DNA of 64,000 nucleotides from NCBI RefSeq assembly GCF_003259335.1, contig NZ_QLLL01000001.1, positions 466,406 through 530,405 on the forward strand, written 5' to 3'. The position numbers and the translations under genes were made by a program. This document shows positions 18,413 through 27,503 of this stretch, piece after piece. The first letter of the stretch is position 1. The number at the start of each line of letters is the position of its first letter. The notes beneath the pieces were generated by a model. It did not search any database. It was not told where the DNA came from and was given only the letters and a program-made list of their open reading frames with translations. This stretch comes from Chitinophaga skermanii. GTDB taxonomy: Bacteria; Bacteroidota; Bacteroidia; Chitinophagales; Chitinophagaceae.

Positions 18413-20176
18413 TTAACCCTTAACAGTTTCGATTGTTTGCTTACGCTCACCAATTTGCTGGCGCCACATAGCGTAATACAAGCCTTTTTCGGCTAGTAAC
18501 TCGCTGTGGGTACCTGTTTCGATGATATGTCCTTTCTCCAACACATATATTTTATCGGCATGCATGATCGTGGATAACCTATGGGCGATCATTACCGTGA
18601 TATGTTCTTTTGTAGCAGTAATATCGCGTACGGTTTGGGTAATTTCTTCTTCCGTGATGGAATCCAAAGCCGAGGTAGCCTCGTCGAATACGAGCAATTT
18701 GGGTTTGCGTAGTAATGCACGGGCGATGGATAAGCGTTGTTTCTCACCACCGGAGATTTTTACACCACCTTCACCGATGACCGTGTCGATACCATTTTCG
18801 GCGCGGGCTAAGAGGGTTTGGCAAGAAGCTTTACGGAGTACATCCATGATATCATCTTCCGTGGCCGCAGGATTTACGAACAGCAAGTTTTCGCGGATGG
18901 TGCCGGAGAATAATTGCGTGTCCTGGGTAACGAAGCCTAATTGTTGGCGTAATTCATCCAAGTCGATATGCTTGGCATCGATGCCATTGTAGAGTACGCG
19001 GCCTGTTTGGGCGGGGTATAAACCTACGAGGAGTTTTACCAGGGTAGTTTTACCAGAACCAGAAGGGCCTACGAACGCGATACTTTGGCCTTTTTCCACG
19101 TTGAAGTTGATATTTTCAAGTGCTTTGGTAGGTGCCGTAAGGTGTTTAAAGCTTACTTGTTCGAAAGCGAATTGTTCGAGTTGTTTAAGGTGTTGTGGAT
19201 TCTTCGGCGTTTCTTCTACCGGTGTTTGCATTAATTTCTCGAAGTTATTCAACGATACTTCTGCTTCGCGGTAGATCAACGTGATATTACCAATTTCTTG
19301 GAGTGGACCGAAGATGAAGAAAGAATACAATTGGAACGAGAATAACTGGCCAATTGTTAATTCTTTATTGAATACTAAGTATAATAAAACAAACAAAATA
19401 GATTGGCGTAAGAGGTTCACGAAAGTACCTTGTACGAAGGAAATCATACGTAAACCACGAACTTTTTTCAGCTCCAATTTTAAGATTTCCAAGGTGGTTT
19501 TATTCAGCCTTCTTACTTCTTGGTTTGTTAAGCCAAGGCTTTTCACCAATTCAATATTGCGTAAGCTTTCCGTGGTAGAACCTGCTAAGGCAGTTGTTTC
19601 TTTTACGATGCTTTTTTGAATGGTTTTGATTTTTCTACTGAGTACCCTTGTTAATACCGTGAGTAAAATACAGCCACCTAAATAGATGGGGCCTAAACTC
19701 CAGTGGATTGAAACCGCTAGCGTCATTACAAACACCACACCTATTAACGACACGAATAATACGTTTACAAAAGAGGTGATGAACTTTTCGCAATCGACAC
19801 GTACTTTTTGCAAAATGGCGAGTGTTTCGCCGCTGCGTTGGTCTTCGAATTGTTGGAAGGGTAAACGGAGTGAGTGTCGTAACCCGTCTTGGTAAATTTT
19901 AGCACCTGTTTTTTGAATAATAACGTTCACGAAATAATCTTGGAACGCCTTCGCGATGCGCGACACCATGGCTGTTCCTACGAGTAAGCCAATGAAAATG
20001 GCTATTTGTTGCACGAATGCTGGGCGCGGAATATTGGAAGAGTTATTTGCATAATCGACTAACTTACCGAAGATCATGGGATCTAAGAGTGAAAAGATTT
20101 GATTCACGCTCGCTAGCAATAAAGCGAACACTACCAGCCATTTATAATTCTTGAGATAGGACAATAATATTTTCAT
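18413..20176 (-). CDS. ABC exporter, fused membrane and ATPase domains (MsbA/lipid-exporter type)
   Basis: This 587-residue half-transporter has six membrane helices in the first ~320 residues, then an ATPase domain with Walker A (VGPSGSGKTTLVKLLVG), Q-loop (FVTQDTQLF), signature ISGGEKQRLSIARALL, Walker B (KLLVFDEATSALD) and H-loop (MIAHRLST). It works as a dimer and exports an unknown hydrophobic substrate. I chose the ATG at 20176: an exact -7 element lies just upstream at 20183-20190, so the longer reading from 20221 would begin upstream of the promoter. MsbA-type lipid export is possible but not shown. Confidence 0.9.
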   Translation of the reverse strand: MKILLSYLKNYKWLVVFALLLASVNQIFSLLDPMIFGKLVDYANNSSNIPRPAFVQQIAIFIGLLVGTAMVSRIAKAFQDYFVNVIIQKTGAKIYQDGLRHSLRLPFQQFEDQRSGETLAILQKVRVDCEKFITSFVNVLFVSLIGVVFVMTLAVSIHWSLGPIYLGGCILLTVLTRVLSRKIKTIQKSIVKETTALAGSTTESLRNIELVKSLGLTNQEVRRLNKTTLEILKLELKKVRGLRMISFVQGTFVNLLRQSILFVLLYLVFNKELTIGQLFSFQLYSFFIFGPLQEIGNITLIYREAEVSLNNFEKLMQTPVEETPKNPQHLKQLEQFAFEQVSFKHLTAPTKALENINFNVEKGQSIAFVGPSGSGKTTLVKLLVGLYPAQTGRVLYNGIDAKHIDLDELRQQLGFVTQDTQLFSGTIRENLLFVNPAATEDDIMDVLRKASCQTLLARAENGIDTVIGEGGVKISGGEKQRLSIARALLRKPKLLVFDEATSALDSITEEEITQTVRDITATKEHITVMIAHRLSTIMHADKIYVLEKGHIIETGTHSELLAEKGLYYAMWRQQIGERKQTIETVKG

Positions 20177-20182
20177 ACGGGG

Positions 20183-20190
20183 CAAAATTA
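20183..20190 (-). promoter_or_regulatory. Candidate -7 element of the ABC exporter gene
   Basis: TAATTTTG on the minus strand fits TAnnTTTG exactly. No clear TTTG is seen at -33. It supports the ATG at 20176 as the start. Confidence 0.45.
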
Positions 20191-20442
20191 AAGAGAAAAC
20201 GAACGCTGTTAATGTTGTCACTACAATATGACAATTCCTTCATTTTTCAGTGGAAATTCGTTAACTTAATAGTAGCGTTCGCTGCTGCGAAACGTCGACT
20301 GGTTTTAGATCCAAACAATACGGTTTTCCCACATGCTTTAAGGCCAATAACTCTCCTTGCGGGGCCTTCTTCTCAAAACGTTCTCCACGCTAAGCTCGTT
20401 TCGGCGGCGCATGCCATTGTTCACCATACAAATTCCATTTTT

Positions 20443-22575
20443 ATGAAGTTGTACGACGAAAAACACATTAAAAACATTGTGCTGATAGGGGCATCGAAGA
20501 GCGGTAAAACGACTTTGGCGGAAACGATGTTGTTCGAAGCGGGCATCATCGACCGTAGGGGTCGTGTTGAAGACCGGGATACGGTGTCGGACTATCACGA
20601 AGTAGAGCATGAGCGCGGTAACTCGGTGTATGCTACCACGTTGCATACCGAGTGGCGCGATTACAAAATAAACGTGATAGATACCCCGGGTTTGGAGGAT
20701 TTTATCGGCGAGGTGATTTCATCTATTAGGGTAAGTGATACGGCGGTGATGGTATTGCATGCGCAATACGGTGTAGAAGTGGGTACGGAGCTGGTGTGGG
20801 ATTATGTAGATCAGTACCAGAAACCCACGATTATCGCGGTGAATCATTTGGATAATGAACAGGCGAACTTTCAAGCCGTGGTAGAGCAAGCCAAGGCATA
20901 TTTTGGGGCTGCCGTTACCGTGATGCAATACCCGGTGAATGCGGGGCCGGGCTTTAACGCGGTGATTGATTTGTTGAAGATGGTGATGTATAAGTTCCCG
21001 GCAGATGGCGGCAAACCGGAGAAACTGGATATACCAGAAAGCGAGCAGGAACAGGCCAATGCCTTGCATAACGAGTTGGTGGAAAAGGCGGCAGAGAATG
21101 ATGATGCGTTGATGGAAATGTATTTTGAGAAAGGGAGTTTGGATGAAGACGAGTTACGGGAGGGCTTGAAAATTGGGATGATGAAGCACCAGGTGTTCCC
21201 TGTTTTCTGCCTGGATGCGCGGCATAATATGGGCAGTGGTCGCCTGATGGGATTTATCGACAATGTAGCCCCTTCGGCCGTGGATATGCCCCCAGAAACC
21301 AGTGAAGACGGCCAACCGATCCCTTGTGCGTTAAATGGACCTACAGTGCTGTTTGTGTTTAAAACATTATTAGAACCTCATATAGGCAAATTAACCTTCT
21401 TTAAAGTACTGTCGGGGGAAGTGAGAACCGGGATGGAATTATTCAACGAAAAAGGCAATGTAACAGAACGGCTGAACCAATTGATGATTGCCGATGGGAA
21501 GAACCGAAATACGGTAGAACGATTGAAGGCCGGTGATATAGGATGCACCCTTAAACTGAAAAACACCTTTACCAACCATACCCTTTGTGATAAGAACTTC
21601 TCTCTCCAAGTAGACCCCATACATTTTCCTTCACCAAAAGTCCGCGCAGCGATCGTTGCAAAAAATAAGGGCGACGACGAAAAGTTGAGTACCGTGTTAG
21701 CGGAAATTCACATGGAAGATCCCACGTTAGAAATTGAATACAATAGAGAATTAAGGCAAGTAATATTACATGGCCAGGGAGAACTTCACTTAGCCGTTAC
21801 AAAATGGCGACTCGAACATATTTACGGCATGCAAATCGAGTATTTACCTGCTAAAATCCCTTACCGTGAAACCATTCAACGCAATGCGATCGCTTCTTAT
21901 AGGCATAAAAAACAATCGGGTGGTGCAGGGCAGTTCGGGGAAGTGTTTTTACGCATAGAACCCTATGTAGATGGCATGCCACCCTTGGCCGATTACCCGG
22001 TTCGAGAAACGGAGGAGATTGCTTTGAATTGGGGAGGGAAGCTGGTTTTCAACAACTGTATTGTTGGCGGCGCGATCGATAACCGTTTTTTGCCGAGTAT
22101 TTTGAAAGGTGTGATGGAGAAGATGCAAGAAGGGCCGTTAACGGGCTCGTATGTACGGGATATCCGCGTATCGGTGTACGATGGTAAAATGCATCCTGTA
22201 GATAGCAATGATGTATCGTTCAAGATTGCCGGTAAAATGGCATTCCGCGAAGCGTTTCACCAAGCGGCCCCGCAGTTATTAGAACCTGTATTCGATGTTG
22301 AAGCCGCTGCTCCAGGTGGTATGATGGGCGATGTGATGAGCGAATTCCAAGGGCATCGTAGTATAATAACGGGCATGGATACAGATAATCACCAGCAAGT
22401 GATAAAAGCCCGTACACCGCAAGCAGAGCTGGATAGGCTGTATGCAGCCTTGCGGAATGTAACCCAAGGCAAAGCGAAAGTGAAAGCAGCTTTTGCAGAG
22501 TATGCACCGGTACCGGCAGATATGCAGAAGAAGTTGAGCGAGGAGTATAGTAAGAAGGAAGAGAAAGAAGTGTGA
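20443..22575 (+). CDS. EF-G paralogue of the EF-G2 type, lacking the catalytic histidine
   Basis: This 710-residue translational-GTPase homologue starts at the ATG at 20443 (MKLYDEKHIKNIVLIG); 77 extra in-frame codons upstream have no family similarity. G1 is intact (GASKSGKT, 16-23). In G3 the motif reads DTPGLEDF (80-87): the catalytic histidine of canonical EF-G (DTPGH) is Leu84. G4 is NHLD (134-137), not NKxD, and switch I reads ERGNSV, not RGITI. Domains II-V follow, including GGAGQFGEVFLRIEP and the domain IV/V region. It resembles, from memory, the Bacteroides EF-G2 protein reported to translocate without GTP hydrolysis. The housekeeping fusA is not in this window. Confidence 0.88.
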   Translation: MKLYDEKHIKNIVLIGASKSGKTTLAETMLFEAGIIDRRGRVEDRDTVSDYHEVEHERGNSVYATTLHTEWRDYKINVIDTPGLEDFIGEVISSIRVSDTAVMVLHAQYGVEVGTELVWDYVDQYQKPTIIAVNHLDNEQANFQAVVEQAKAYFGAAVTVMQYPVNAGPGFNAVIDLLKMVMYKFPADGGKPEKLDIPESEQEQANALHNELVEKAAENDDALMEMYFEKGSLDEDELREGLKIGMMKHQVFPVFCLDARHNMGSGRLMGFIDNVAPSAVDMPPETSEDGQPIPCALNGPTVLFVFKTLLEPHIGKLTFFKVLSGEVRTGMELFNEKGNVTERLNQLMIADGKNRNTVERLKAGDIGCTLKLKNTFTNHTLCDKNFSLQVDPIHFPSPKVRAAIVAKNKGDDEKLSTVLAEIHMEDPTLEIEYNRELRQVILHGQGELHLAVTKWRLEHIYGMQIEYLPAKIPYRETIQRNAIASYRHKKQSGGAGQFGEVFLRIEPYVDGMPPLADYPVRETEEIALNWGGKLVFNNCIVGGAIDNRFLPSILKGVMEKMQEGPLTGSYVRDIRVSVYDGKMHPVDSNDVSFKIAGKMAFREAFHQAAPQLLEPVFDVEAAAPGGMMGDVMSEFQGHRSIITGMDTDNHQQVIKARTPQAELDRLYAALRNVTQGKAKVKAAFAEYAPVPADMQKKLSEEYSKKEEKEV

Positions 22576-22584
22576 TGATATGAT

Positions 22585-22635
22585 AGCGAAGTGGGATTGT
22601 TTGATGTGTCAATAATTCCGCTTCGCTAAGTTTTA
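22585..22635 (+). terminator. Possible terminator downstream of the EF-G2 gene
   Basis: AGCGAAGTGG pairs with CCGCTTCGCT (one G-T pair) around a 23-base loop, followed by AAGTTTTATA. The T-run is weak. Confidence 0.45.
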
Positions 22636-22943
22636 TATGATGGTTATAGCCCTCGTTTGAAGGGTGAAGTTTGATTAATTACTTCCATTGTTTCTTTTAA
22701 GAAAGTAATAGAAGCTGTTGTTCAAATATTCTATAAAGCAAATGCATCGATAGGCTTCTAATTTCAAAAAAAAGTTCATGACAATACAAGAGCAGTAATA
22801 CCGCTAATTCCTAATAATAGCTTGGCGATTAATTGAGATACTAGTTGTAATGCATACGGGGGATGTTAATTATTTACGTAGTTTCCGGTTGCCCTGCTGT
22901 ATATGCATATGCTAGGTTTATGCACATACAATACACAAAAAAT
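22636..22943. other. Intergenic stretch with no recognised feature
   Basis: This ~300 bp AT-rich gap between two convergent genes shows no supported gene or strong hairpin. Small palindromes (GCATATGC, TATGCATA) stand near 22900. Confidence 0.5.
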
Positions 22944-24488
22944 TTAGCCTGCCCAATTCTCCCTGTCAAGAGATCGATAATGAATGGCTTCCGCGATGTG
23001 TTCTGGACGGATATTAGGCGATAAAGCTAAGTCGGCTATTGTACGTGCCACTTTCAAAATTCGATCGTATGCGCGGGCCGATAAGCCCAATTTCTCGATG
23101 GCCTTGGTTAAGAGCTTTTTACTGGCATCACTAATATCACAATGTGTTTGTAATAGTTTTGATTCCATTTGGGCATTGCAATAAATACCGGGTAGTTCAT
23201 TAAAGCGTGCTGCTTGTACTTCCCTAGCGGCGATCACTCTTTCCCGGATACTTTCACTGGTTTCTTCTTCATCGTTGTTGAGGAGGGCTGGGAATTCTAC
23301 GGGCGTTACTTCTAAATGTAGATCGATCCGATCCAATAATGGGCCGGAAACTTTATTCAAATACTTCTGCACTACGCCAGGGGCACATGTACAAGTGCGA
23401 GTGGGATGGTTGTAATACCCACAAGGACAAGGATTCATAGACGCGACCAACATAAAACTCGCCGGGAAGTCGGCCCCGGCTCTAGTTCTTGCGATAGAAA
23501 CGAATCTTTCTTCCATCGGTTGGCGCATAACTTCTAGTACACTGCGTTTGAATTCGGGTAGTTCGTCGAGGAAGAGAACACCATTATGTGCTAGGGATAT
23601 TTCGCCGGGTTGTGGAATGGAACCTCCGCCAACGAGTGCCGTATCGCTGATCGTGTGGTGCGGTGCTCGGAAAGGGCGGCGAGATATTAACGTTGCGTTT
23701 TGTTGTAGTTTACCTGCTACGGAATGAATCTTCGTGGTTTCGAGTGCTTCATGGAGTGTTAGCGGGGGAAGAATGGTTGGCATTCTTTTCGCGAGCATGG
23801 TTTTACCTGCACCGGGAGGACCAATGAGAATAATGTTGTGGCCACCGGCAGCAGCAATTTCCATGGCGCGTTTTACTGGGCGTTGGCCTTTCACATCGGA
23901 GAAATCTGTATCGAAGTCGTATTGTGATGCAAAGAATTCATCGCGGGTATGTACGGTTGTAGGTTGTATAGTAGAAGGGTTTTGTAAGAAGGCGACTACA
24001 TCGCTTAAATGGGACACCCCGAATACTTGTAGGTCGCTCACCATTGCTGCTTCGCGCGCATTTTCCATTGGTACGATCAGTCCTTTAAAACCGTCTTTAC
24101 GGGCTTTGATAGCGATCGGTAAAGCGCCTTTGATGGGCTGTATATGGCCATCTAACGATAATTCACCCATCATCATATATTCACTTACTTCCAATACGGG
24201 TGCAATTTGCGAGGAGGCGGCCAGGATGCCGATGGCTATGGGTAAATCGTAAGCGGCGCCCGATTTGCGTACATCAGCAGGTGCTAAGTTTACTACCACG
24301 CGGAAACGTGGCATTTTAAAACCGGCGTATTTAATAGCGCTTTCTATTCTTTGCTGGCTTTCTTTAACAGCATTGTCGGGAAGGCCTACCATGTAGAACT
24401 TTACACCTTGGTTTTCTACACTTACTTCAATCGTAATAGTAATGGCATCTACGCCTGAAATGGCGCTGCCGAAGATTTTTACAAACAT
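22944..24488 (-). CDS. YifB family Mg-chelatase-like AAA+ ATPase (ComM-like)
   Basis: This 514-residue protein has an N-terminal ChlI-type domain (VKIFGSAISGVDAITITIEV, PADVRKSGAAYDLPIAIGIL). The AAA+ core follows, with Walker A GPPGAGKTMLAKRMP near residue 220, Walker B LFLDELPEF near 305, and a cysteine-rich insert NPCPCGYYNHPTRTCTCAPG near 360. The C-terminal Mg_chelatase_C domain ends with RAYDRILKVARTIADL. ComM-type members are hexameric helicases that promote branch migration in natural transformation; the role in Bacteroidota is assumed from homology. No competence genes are adjacent. Confidence 0.93.
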   Translation of the reverse strand: MFVKIFGSAISGVDAITITIEVSVENQGVKFYMVGLPDNAVKESQQRIESAIKYAGFKMPRFRVVVNLAPADVRKSGAAYDLPIAIGILAASSQIAPVLEVSEYMMMGELSLDGHIQPIKGALPIAIKARKDGFKGLIVPMENAREAAMVSDLQVFGVSHLSDVVAFLQNPSTIQPTTVHTRDEFFASQYDFDTDFSDVKGQRPVKRAMEIAAAGGHNIILIGPPGAGKTMLAKRMPTILPPLTLHEALETTKIHSVAGKLQQNATLISRRPFRAPHHTISDTALVGGGSIPQPGEISLAHNGVLFLDELPEFKRSVLEVMRQPMEERFVSIARTRAGADFPASFMLVASMNPCPCGYYNHPTRTCTCAPGVVQKYLNKVSGPLLDRIDLHLEVTPVEFPALLNNDEEETSESIRERVIAAREVQAARFNELPGIYCNAQMESKLLQTHCDISDASKKLLTKAIEKLGLSARAYDRILKVARTIADLALSPNIRPEHIAEAIHYRSLDRENWAG

Positions 24489-24539
24489 GGGTTAACAACG
24501 AGTTGGTTTTGCTATAAATGTAAATGTAATTTTCATCTC

Positions 24540-24584
24540 GAAAAAAAATAAAACGGCTACACACTTATAAAGCGTGTAGCCGTT
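24540..24584 (-). terminator. Terminator of the MutS-like gene
   Basis: AACGGCTACAC pairs with GTGTAGCCGTT. On the minus strand the hairpin is followed by TTTTATTTTTTTT, 17 bp past the MutS-like stop. Confidence 0.85.
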
Positions 24585-24600
24585 AACGTAATGAATATGC

Positions 24601-25929
24601 TTAATGTAGTTGTTCTAACAAGTCTAACACCTTTTCGCGCTTCAAAATTAAGTAACCTAATTTTTCTTTCGCAATACCATCTTTTAATTGGTAAGTGAAA
24701 TACAAAGTATCGTCTTTTACTTCCGATTCGAAATACTTAAAGGTGATTTTAGGTTCTGCTACTAACTCGTCGGCGATTTCGTACAAGTGAGTAGATAAGA
24801 TATACAAGCAGCGGGAATTCCGAAGCAAGCCACGAATCACGGCTAATGAGCAGTTCTTGGCATCTTCTACGTTCGTGCCTTTGAACATTTCATCAATCAA
24901 GATCAACCATTTCTTTCCATCGCTAATTTTTACAACGGTATTTTTAATGCGTTGTACTTCGTTGAAGAAATAGCTTTCTCCTTTGAAGATATTATCGGTT
25001 ACCTGGATGTTACTTAAGATACCATGGAAGAAACTAAGCTCCATGTTTTTAGCAGGTACACCCATACCTAAGTGTGCCAGGAACACGGCTACACCCAGTG
25101 CTTTAATGAAGGTGGTTTTACCCGCCATGTTGGCACCGGTTAAGAACAAGAAGGGCTTTTGCTTATCGAGTGTAATGTCGTATGCAATGGGTTGTGGTAA
25201 AATTAAGTGGTATAGATCGCTGAGTACAATATGCGGCTCTGCTGTTTCTACGAACTTTGGGAAGTTGAGTTGGAAAGTTTTTACGGCTTTCGACATGCTA
25301 TAGTAAGCATCGAGTTGTGTATAAATTTCCGTGAGTTCCCATACGACCTTCGTGTGGCGTTTACGTACTTGGTGATCGAAGCCTAGGATTTGCATGAAGT
25401 TCAAGTCACCTTTTTGATCGGCCACGAGGATGTCGTAAAACACTTGTTGATTAAGGAGTGTTTTGGCTCGATCCAAGAGTAAACGCAAGGGTGTTGGCGC
25501 TTCGGGCTTGTTGTAGTGTACAATAAACTCGGCGAAGCCTTTTAGTAATAACACGAATTGCGAAAACGAAAACTTGATGAAGCCGTAATCAGGTGCGTAA
25601 AACGTTTTCATCATTAAAGAATTCACCGCTAAGCCTAATCCACTAGCGCTGGAAATAGGCGGTATCGCAGCTTCTAAGTATTTCTCAATCACTACGATGG
25701 TGCCATTGGTGATGCTTTGTGGCCAATTATCCTCTTTGCTAATGAGGTATTGCAAGATCTCTTGTCGTTGCTTAATGGCAGCGGTATCTTGTAACGGCTT
25801 ACTGAATAATCCACGCAAGTATTCACGTCCACCCGCCGTAGTGGTAAAATCGAGCTTGTGAAATAGGGAAAATTCTTCTTCACGGTTGAAGATGGATAGG
25901 TCGAGGTAGGTGGTTTTGTCTAACTCCAT
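24601..25929 (-). CDS. MutS-related ATPase without mismatch-recognition domains
   Basis: This 442-residue protein keeps the core/lever region and the ATPase of MutS. Visible are Walker A FLTGANMAGKTTFIKALG near residue 262, Walker B KKWLILIDEMFKGTNVEDA near 340, and the STHLYEIADEL switch near 385. It lacks the N-terminal mismatch-binding domain and its Phe-x-Glu motif, so it is not a mismatch sensor of MutS1 type. It also lacks an Smr nuclease domain. Small MutS-like ATPases of this type are common in Bacteroidota; their role is unknown. It is monocistronic with its own terminator. Confidence 0.85.
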   Translation of the reverse strand: MELDKTTYLDLSIFNREEEFSLFHKLDFTTTAGGREYLRGLFSKPLQDTAAIKQRQEILQYLISKEDNWPQSITNGTIVVIEKYLEAAIPPISSASGLGLAVNSLMMKTFYAPDYGFIKFSFSQFVLLLKGFAEFIVHYNKPEAPTPLRLLLDRAKTLLNQQVFYDILVADQKGDLNFMQILGFDHQVRKRHTKVVWELTEIYTQLDAYYSMSKAVKTFQLNFPKFVETAEPHIVLSDLYHLILPQPIAYDITLDKQKPFLFLTGANMAGKTTFIKALGVAVFLAHLGMGVPAKNMELSFFHGILSNIQVTDNIFKGESYFFNEVQRIKNTVVKISDGKKWLILIDEMFKGTNVEDAKNCSLAVIRGLLRNSRCLYILSTHLYEIADELVAEPKITFKYFESEVKDDTLYFTYQLKDGIAKEKLGYLILKREKVLDLLEQLH

Positions 25930-26020
25930 GCGTGTGAATTTTGATTGAAATTAGTGTAAAATAATCGGATGGCGATTGTATTGAGATGCAAAGGCCGCAA
26001 TTATCCATAAACTAAACATA

Positions 26021-26053
26021 AAAAAACCGGCCAGTTTTTTCAAATGGCCGGCT
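26021..26053 (-). terminator. Terminator of the dihydroorotase gene
   Basis: CCGGCCA pairs with TGGCCGG. On the minus strand the hairpin ends in a run of seven T, 21 bp past the stop. Confidence 0.85.
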
Positions 26054-26073
26054 GATAATGCTTGTTATATCAA

Positions 26074-27420
26074 TTATTTGCGATCGTATAATACACGGTG
26101 ACCTAAAATGCTATCGTCGAAACGACCATTTTCATATGCCAAGTGGCCGCTCACGAAAGTGTGTGTTACGGTTGAATCGAAAGTATGACCTTCAAACGGG
26201 CTCCAGCCGCATTTGTAGTAGATATTTTCTTTTGTTACTTGGTAGCCTTTGTTCAAGTCAACAATCACTAAATCGGCATGGTAACCTTCGCGGATAAAGC
26301 CTCTTTCTTTGATTTGGAAAGCGATGGCCGGGGCATGTGCCATTTTGTGTGCCACTTTCTCCAAGGAGATTTTGCCTTGCTTCACATAATCTAACATTAA
26401 CAATACGCTGTGTTGCACTAATGGAACACCTGATGGTGCTTGTGCGTAAGGTTGTTGCTTTTCTTCCCAAGTATGCGGAGCGTGATCGGTAGCAATCACA
26501 TCTAAGCGGTCATCTAATAAAGCAGTCCATAATGCATCGCGGTGATGTGGTGCTTTAATAGCGGGGTTGCACTTGATAAGGTTGCCGTATTTCGCGTAAT
26601 CATCTGCTGTAAAATGCAAGTGGTGTACGCATACTTCCGCGGTGATACGCTTCTCTTCCAAAGGCAAGAAGTTGCCGAATAGGCTTAATTCTTTTTCTGT
26701 GGAGATGTGAAGGATATGTAAGCGGGAGTTGTGTTTTTTAGCGAATTGTACCGCTAATAACGACGATTCGAAGCAAGCTTCTTCATTGCGAATCAAAGGA
26801 TGATCGGCGGCTGTAAGGCCGTCGCCTTTTGCTTTAATGAAAGCTTCCATGTTGGTGCGGATAATACGTTCATCTTCACAATGCGTGGCGATGAGTAATT
26901 CGCTTTCAGAGAAGATTTTCTCCAAGGTAGCGAGGTTATCTACGAGCATATTGCCGGTAGATGAACCCATGAATATTTTAACACCGGGTACGCGGTCTTT
27001 TTTATCGTTTGTACGGAGTACCTCGTCGCTATTATCGTTGGCTACACCCATAAAGAAGGAGTAGTTAGCAAGGGAGGTATTTGCGCCGATGGTATATTTT
27101 TCTTCCAAGCGTTCTTGGGTAACCGCTTCTGGTTTGGTGTTCGGCATTTCCATGAAGCTGGTAGTACCGCCTGCTACGGCTGCGCGCGATTCTGTGAAGA
27201 TGTTGGCTTTGTGGGTAAGCCCGGGCTCGCGGAAATGCACCTGGTCGTCGATTGCACCGGGTAGCAAGTGTTTCCCTTCACCGTTAATTTCTTTGTAATT
27301 GCCGCTAGCGCTTATTTGCGGGGCGATTTTCTCGATACGGCCATTGCGGATGAGCACATCTTGTACGCTCGTGTTGCCTTCGTTAACAACGGCAATGTTT
27401 CTAATCAAATATGCTTGCAT
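26074..27420 (-). CDS. pyrC: Dihydroorotase
   Basis: This 448-residue amidohydrolase cyclises carbamoyl aspartate to dihydroorotate, the third step of pyrimidine synthesis. The metal-binding opening is DDQVHFREPGLTHKANIFTE near residue 57. HCEDE and HILHISTEKE provide further histidines, and the catalytic Asp lies in VIATDHAPH near 312. The length and the DDQVHFREPG motif are typical of the long, class I-like bacterial enzymes. The first metal motif has DQVHF where many members have DxHxH. The symbol pyrC is used by function. It is transcribed alone from a short leader. Confidence 0.92.
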   Translation of the reverse strand: MQAYLIRNIAVVNEGNTSVQDVLIRNGRIEKIAPQISASGNYKEINGEGKHLLPGAIDDQVHFREPGLTHKANIFTESRAAVAGGTTSFMEMPNTKPEAVTQERLEEKYTIGANTSLANYSFFMGVANDNSDEVLRTNDKKDRVPGVKIFMGSSTGNMLVDNLATLEKIFSESELLIATHCEDERIIRTNMEAFIKAKGDGLTAADHPLIRNEEACFESSLLAVQFAKKHNSRLHILHISTEKELSLFGNFLPLEEKRITAEVCVHHLHFTADDYAKYGNLIKCNPAIKAPHHRDALWTALLDDRLDVIATDHAPHTWEEKQQPYAQAPSGVPLVQHSVLLMLDYVKQGKISLEKVAHKMAHAPAIAFQIKERGFIREGYHADLVIVDLNKGYQVTKENIYYKCGWSPFEGHTFDSTVTHTFVSGHLAYENGRFDDSILGHRVLYDRK

Positions 27421-27424
27421 GCCG

Positions 27425-27458
27425 CAAAGATAAACCGCGGCAACATCCCAGGCACAAA
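27425..27458 (-). promoter_or_regulatory. Candidate promoter of the dihydroorotase gene
   Basis: On the minus strand TTTG (27455-27458), a 22-base spacer and TATCTTTG (27425-27432) precede the ATG by 4 bases. The spacer is slightly long and the leader would be nearly absent. Confidence 0.35.
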
Positions 27459-27484
27459 AAAAGCTGCCGGGAAGGCAGCTTTTT
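27456..27484. terminator. Bidirectional terminator between dihydroorotase and porT genes
   Basis: AAAAAGCTGCC and GGCAGCTTTTT form a strong stem. Its T-run on the minus strand serves the porT gene, whose stop lies 20 bp away. Confidence 0.8.
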
Positions 27485-27503
27485 ACAAATATTTTTGATT
27501 TTG

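Noticed and set aside
20212..20442. N-terminal extension of the EF-G2 gene by 77 codons
   Set aside because: The extra sequence has no family similarity, and the family start MKLYDEKHIKNI lies at 20443.
22878..22902. GTAGTTTCCGG unit with another GTA 21 bp further
   Set aside because: It resembles one unit of the phased arrays, but two triplets do not make an array.
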